NCBI RefSeq assembly: GCF_005048205.1
Contig: NZ_SUMF01000011.1
Coordinates: 39,952 to 103,951 of the forward strand
Direction of reading: 5' to 3'
DNA: 64,000 nucleotides
From: Chitiniphilus eburneus
GTDB lineage: Bacteria > Pseudomonadota > Gammaproteobacteria > Burkholderiales > Chitinibacteraceae
Position 1 is the stretch's first letter. The number at the start of each line of letters is the position of its first letter. This document shows, piece by piece, positions 60,913-64,000 of this stretch. The notes beneath the pieces are model-generated. The model ran no database searches. It was not told the origin of the DNA and worked only from the letters and a program-made list of their open reading frames with translations. The position numbers and the translations under genes are program-made.

Positions 60913-62661
60913 TCAGTCGGTGGCCACGCACTGCGCGGCGACCCGTGCCAGCAAGGCATCCAGCCGGTCCTGCTTGAGTGGTTTTTCCAGAAAGTCGTCG
61001 ATGCCGGCCTGGAAGCAGGCTTCGCGATCGGCCTCCAGCGCATTGGCCGACAGCACCACGATCGCCTGGCGCGGCCGGCCATTGCCGGCCTCCAGCACGC
61101 GGATCAGCCGGCTGGCTTCGATGCCGCCCAGCTCGGGCATCTGCAAGTCCATCAGGATCACGTCGAACGACTGTGCCTCGCAGGCATGCACCGCCTCCAG
61201 ACCATTGGCGACGCTGGTCACGCTGTGTCCGCCCAGCGCCAGGAAACGCTCCGCCACCAGTTGGTTGATCGGATTGTCCTCGGCCAGCAACACCTTGAGC
61301 GCGCGCGTCGGCGCCACCGGCGTGTCGGCGGGCTCCAGCTCGGCGTAGAAGCGGAACACGCTGCCGCCCCCCGGGTTGTCCTCCACCCAGATGCGCCCCT
61401 GCATCAGCGCGACCAGGCGCGATACGATGGACAGCCCCAGCCCGGTGCCGCCGAATTCGCGCGTGATCGAGCTGTTGCCCTGGGCGAAGGCTTCGAAAAT
61501 GTGCTCGCGCAGATGGCGGGGCACGCCGATCCCGGTATCGCGCACCTCGGCCTGCAACAGATAACGGCCATCGCGCTGGCGCACCGTCGCCACATGCGCC
61601 GCCACGCCGCCGTGCTCGGTGAACTTGAGCGCATTGCCGATCAGGTTGACGAACACCTGCTTGAGCCGCGTGGCGTCACCGGTCAGTTGCGGCGGTACGT
61701 CGTCGGCCAGCGTGGAGGTGAACGTCAGGCCGCGCGTCTGCGCCATCGGCGCAAACATGCGCAGCAGGTCGCGCATCAGCTCGGTCGTCGAGAACGGCGC
61801 CGGGTCCAGCTCGAAGCGCCCGGCCTCGATCTTGGAAAAGTCGAGCACATCATTCACCAGCGTCAGCAGGGCATCGGCCGAGCCGCGCAGCACTTCCACC
61901 TGTTCGCGCGATTCCGCATCCAGTTGGTGCCGCGCCAGCAGTTGCGCCATCCCCAGGATGCCGTTCATGGGCGTACGGATTTCGTGGCTGATATTGGCGA
62001 GGAACTCGCCCTTGGCGTGGCTGGCCTCCTCGGCTTGCTGCTTCGCCAGGCGCAGGTCGGCCAGCAGGCGCGATTTGTCGGCGTCGAGCGCAATGGTCTC
62101 GGTCAGCACTTCGTTGTAATAGCTGGCACTCTTGAGCACGGCGTACAGGAACAGGACGCACATCATCCCGAACAGGTTGCCGACCATGCTGCCCTCGGCA
62201 AGCGCCAGCAAGGCGATCGGCATCACCAGCATCAGCGCGAACCCGACCAGCGCTGGCAGCACCGGCGCCAGGATCGGCACCGCGCCGGCCACCATGCCCG
62301 AATAGACGAAGGCGACGAAGTAGCGCACCACTTCGGGCGAACCGTACATGAAATAGAAGCCGCCGCCGCCCCACCACAGCCCCGCGAACAGGGTGCCGAT
62401 CAGGTAGCGGCGCCGCCAGTAGGGCGCATCCGACACGGTTTCACCGCGATGGGTGAAGCGCTGTGCGATCACGAAGCGGTAGCCGGCGATCACCGCCACC
62501 ACGGCCCACCAGATCAGCACGCCGACACGCGGCTGGGCCCACCAGAGCGCGCAGCTCAGCAGCGTGGCGTTGACGATGGTCGCGGCCTGCCCCAGCGCGG
62601 CGTTGCGGTAGAGCAATCGCGTGGTATAGAGAACGACCTGCGGGTCTTGGTGTAGGCTCAT
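60913..62661 (-). CDS. Hybrid sensor histidine kinase with receiver domain
   Basis: The 582-residue protein has six to seven hydrophobic segments in the first 185 residues and no periplasmic loop of note. HisKA follows (H226 in [20 protein letters not shown]), then HATPase ([30 protein letters not shown]) and a C-terminal receiver (phospho-Asp in [13 protein letters not shown]). No Hpt domain is present, so phosphate must pass to an Hpt protein elsewhere. The ATG at 62661 has AGGA nine bases upstream; the long open frame beyond it (to 63348) is on top of opposite-strand genes and was not used. Confidence 0.9.
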   Translation of the reverse strand: MSLHQDPQVVLYTTRLLYRNAALGQAATIVNATLLSCALWWAQPRVGVLIWWAVVAVIAGYRFVIAQRFTHRGETVSDAPYWRRRYLIGTLFAGLWWGGGGFYFMYGSPEVVRYFVAFVYSGMVAGAVPILAPVLPALVGFALMLVMPIALLALAEGSMVGNLFGMMCVLFLYAVLKSASYYNEVLTETIALDADKSRLLADLRLAKQQAEEASHAKGEFLANISHEIRTPMNGILGMAQLLARHQLDAESREQVEVLRGSADALLTLVNDVLDFSKIEAGRFELDPAPFSTTELMRDLLRMFAPMAQTRGLTFTSTLADDVPPQLTGDATRLKQVFVNLIGNALKFTEHGGVAAHVATVRQRDGRYLLQAEVRDTGIGVPRHLREHIFEAFAQGNSSITREFGGTGLGLSIVSRLVALMQGRIWVEDNPGGGSVFRFYAELEPADTPVAPTRALKVLLAEDNPINQLVAERFLALGGHSVTSVANGLEAVHACEAQSFDVILMDLQMPELGGIEASRLIRVLEAGNGRPRQAIVVLSANALEADREACFQAGIDDFLEKPLKQDRLDALLARVAAQCVATD

Positions 62662-62942
62662 CGGCCGCCATCCTAGAAGAGGATTGCCGGCGCCGCCAGC
62701 AGCGGCGACGGGACTGTTCCACGCTGGTCGAGAGCGCGACGACGCCAGTATAGCGAGGGTTCCCGCAACGGCAGTAGGTGGAACGCGCCCTACCCTGGCG
62801 CCTGGCCTTGCCCGCCACAGCGGTGATCCCGGCCACCGGCGCCGTGCATCCTTCCGGCGGAGCGGGTTTCCGTCACCGCGTGTTTTGCGGTAAACATCGG
62901 CCCACCCTGCAACTTTTTGCGCCGCGCCCGCTCCCAATCGCC

Positions 62943-63305
62943 ATGTTCGCCTGTCGTCGCTGGTTCCTGCTGCTGTTGATCGCGCTGTTGCCCATCCAGG
63001 GCATGGCCGCGTTCGCCATGCCGTGGCGGAGCGCGGAGCCACCGACCCAACAGACGGAGATGTCGGCACACTGCGATGACGGCACGGCCACCCGCGGCCA
63101 CCCGTCCGAGCAGGGGTCTGGCGGCAAGCATCAATCCAGCCATGGCGCCTGTTTCGACTGCGGCCACTGCGCCGCGTGCTTCCCCCCGCTGGCCACCTTG
63201 CCGCCCCCCCACCCGCCCATGCCCGGCATGCCGCCGTTGCCGCAGGCACAACGCCTGACCTCGGCCGACCCCGGCTCGCCCTTCCGGCCACCGATCTCCG
63301 TGTAG
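62943..63305 (+). CDS. Small secreted His/Cys-rich protein, metal-efflux operon type
   Basis: The 120-residue protein has a signal peptide ([21 protein letters not shown]). A His/Cys cluster follows ([20 protein letters not shown], then [14 protein letters not shown]), and a Pro-rich tail. Similar small proteins precede czc/cus-type heavy-metal efflux genes, where they may bind metal in the periplasm. The next gene, 55 bases on, is a TolC-family protein, which supports this. The role is inference. Confidence 0.65.
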   Translation: MFACRRWFLLLLIALLPIQGMAAFAMPWRSAEPPTQQTEMSAHCDDGTATRGHPSEQGSGGKHQSSHGACFDCGHCAACFPPLATLPPPHPPMPGMPPLPQAQRLTSADPGSPFRPPISV

Positions 63306-63360
63306 ACCGCCCCCATGCCGCCCCGGCGGCATGCCTGCGTTCGTCCACAGGAGATCAATC

Positions 63361-64000
63361 ATGCATCCCGTTCCTTTCGCACGGCCTTGGTTGGCCGTGT
63401 GGCTGCTTGCGGCGGCGTTGACGCCCGCCGTGGCCGCCCCCGTCTGGCCGCCCGGCTTTGCCGGGCGCACCCTCGCCGACGCCCCCGCCATCGCGGCGCA
63501 ACCGCTGACCCAGGACGCCGCGCTGCGTCGCGGGCTGGTGGGTGACGCCGCGCTTTACTCCCTCTACCGTGAACACGACATCGCCCCGGACGCGCTGCGC
63601 GATGCGTTGGCCCGCCTGCCCGAACCGCTGGCCTTGCGCCGCGATGTGCTCGGCGCTGCCAGCCTCGGCGAATCGGCCAGCTTCGAGCAACGCCTGATCG
63701 ACGCCGCGGCGCAGATCAATGCGGCCTGGCTGGCACTGGCCAATGCCGAAAACGCCGTCGCCTATCGGCAGTCGCTCGTCGAAGCCGCTGGTGCGGCACG
63801 ACAACTGGCCGAGGCACAGCAAGCCGCGGGCAATCTGTCGCAACTGGCCGCCAACGCCATGCTGCGGGACGCGGCCCGGGCGGAGGACGCTCTCGCCGAG
63901 GCTCAGGCGCAACACGCCGACGCACAGGATGCGCTGGCCGAGCGGCTGGGCCTGCCGCCCGGCACGCCCGTGCGCACCACCGGCCTGGCCACGTTGCCAG
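63361..64000 (+). CDS. TolC-family outer-membrane efflux protein (partial)
   Basis: The frame is open from the ATG at 63361 to the window end, giving the first 213 residues. AGGAGATCAATC before the ATG is a clear ribosome site. A signal peptide (to TPAVA) is followed by TolC-like helical sequence (AAQINAAWLALANAENAVAY, then LRDAARAEDALAEAQAQHAD and LAERLGLPPG). Following the His/Cys-rich protein, it is probably the outer-membrane channel (CzcC/CusC-like) of a metal-efflux system whose adaptor and pump lie downstream of the window. Confidence 0.75.
   Translation, partial: MHPVPFARPWLAVWLLAAALTPAVAAPVWPPGFAGRTLADAPAIAAQPLTQDAALRRGLVGDAALYSLYREHDIAPDALRDALARLPEPLALRRDVLGAASLGESASFEQRLIDAAAQINAAWLALANAENAVAYRQSLVEAAGAARQLAEAQQAAGNLSQLAANAMLRDAARAEDALAEAQAQHADAQDALAERLGLPPGTPVRTTGLATLP

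Noticed and set aside
62662..63348. N-terminal extension of the hybrid kinase
   Set aside because: The extra 229 residues are low-complexity Arg/Gly sequence antisense to the His/Cys-rich gene; a good start with ribosome site exists at 62661.
1..64000. CRISPR array or defence island
   Set aside because: No regularly spaced direct repeats of CRISPR size and no cas, restriction or other known defence genes were seen; the 42-bp periodicity in the hub gene is protein-coding.

Overview
The window is high-GC DNA from a betaproteobacterium, most likely of the Neisseriales (Chromobacteriaceae/Chitinibacteraceae side). Pointers are an isc operon ending hscA-fdx-ybaK-like-iscX, a DUF2322 protein, a quinol-type nitric oxide reductase, a betaproteobacterial-style porin and lplT without a fused acyltransferase. 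This placement is inference from gene content; no marker gene was compared.

Layout. 1-4.1 kb is chromosomal core: the end of the isc operon, an HD-GYP-like protein that has lost its HD pair, an EF-hand protein, DUF2322 and tRNA-Thr(UGU). About 4.6-29.0 kb is a prophage-derived block. It has an S24 repressor facing a small Cro-like protein over a perfect palindrome, small early genes, a TOPRIM/DUF5906 primase-helicase, a gap with 10-mer repeats, and an antiterminator-like protein. A scrambled junction at 12.9-14.8 kb holds a decayed RelE/HigB-HigA pair, duplicated phage segments and an A+T-richer gene with an HExxH motif. A continuous tail cassette follows at 14.8-29.0 kb, with tube, tape measure and distal/hub proteins. 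No integrase, terminase, portal, capsid, holin or lysin is visible, so this is either a deleted prophage or a retained tail-only (F-type-tailocin-like) cassette.

29-41 kb is an accessory stretch of secreted and signalling genes: a caspase-like peptidase divergent from a DUF928/DUF4384-like protein, a membrane protein with a cold-shock-like N-terminus, lipoproteins, and a divergent response-regulator/sensor-kinase pair whose kinase is split by a frameshift. DinB, DUF4124 and a frameshifted DUF2059 gene follow. At 39.5-40.0 kb are relics of a second S24 repressor and of an HD-GYP gene. 41.5-46.3 kb carries norB behind an array of GGT-N7-ACC elements and a PAS-type chemoreceptor. 46.3-48.4 kb is decayed/mobile: a lipoprotein, an IS3-type transposase end fused to an orphan gene 3' end, and tRNA-Ser(GCU).

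48.5-64 kb is mainly chromosomal: dedA-alr-lysC on the minus strand, lplT overlapping an RND efflux adaptor-pump pair, a well-expressed porin, two tandem AraC-GyrI-type regulators, a hybrid histidine kinase, and the start of a metal-efflux-like operon (His/Cys-rich small protein plus a TolC-family protein cut by the window end).

The strongest unusual signals are a 14-residue Trp-Gln-Asp tandem repeat inside the tail hub protein (27.26-27.62 kb), the HExxH cargo gene in the prophage junction, the four-copy GGT-N7-ACC array upstream of norB, and the 10-mer repeat field after the primase.
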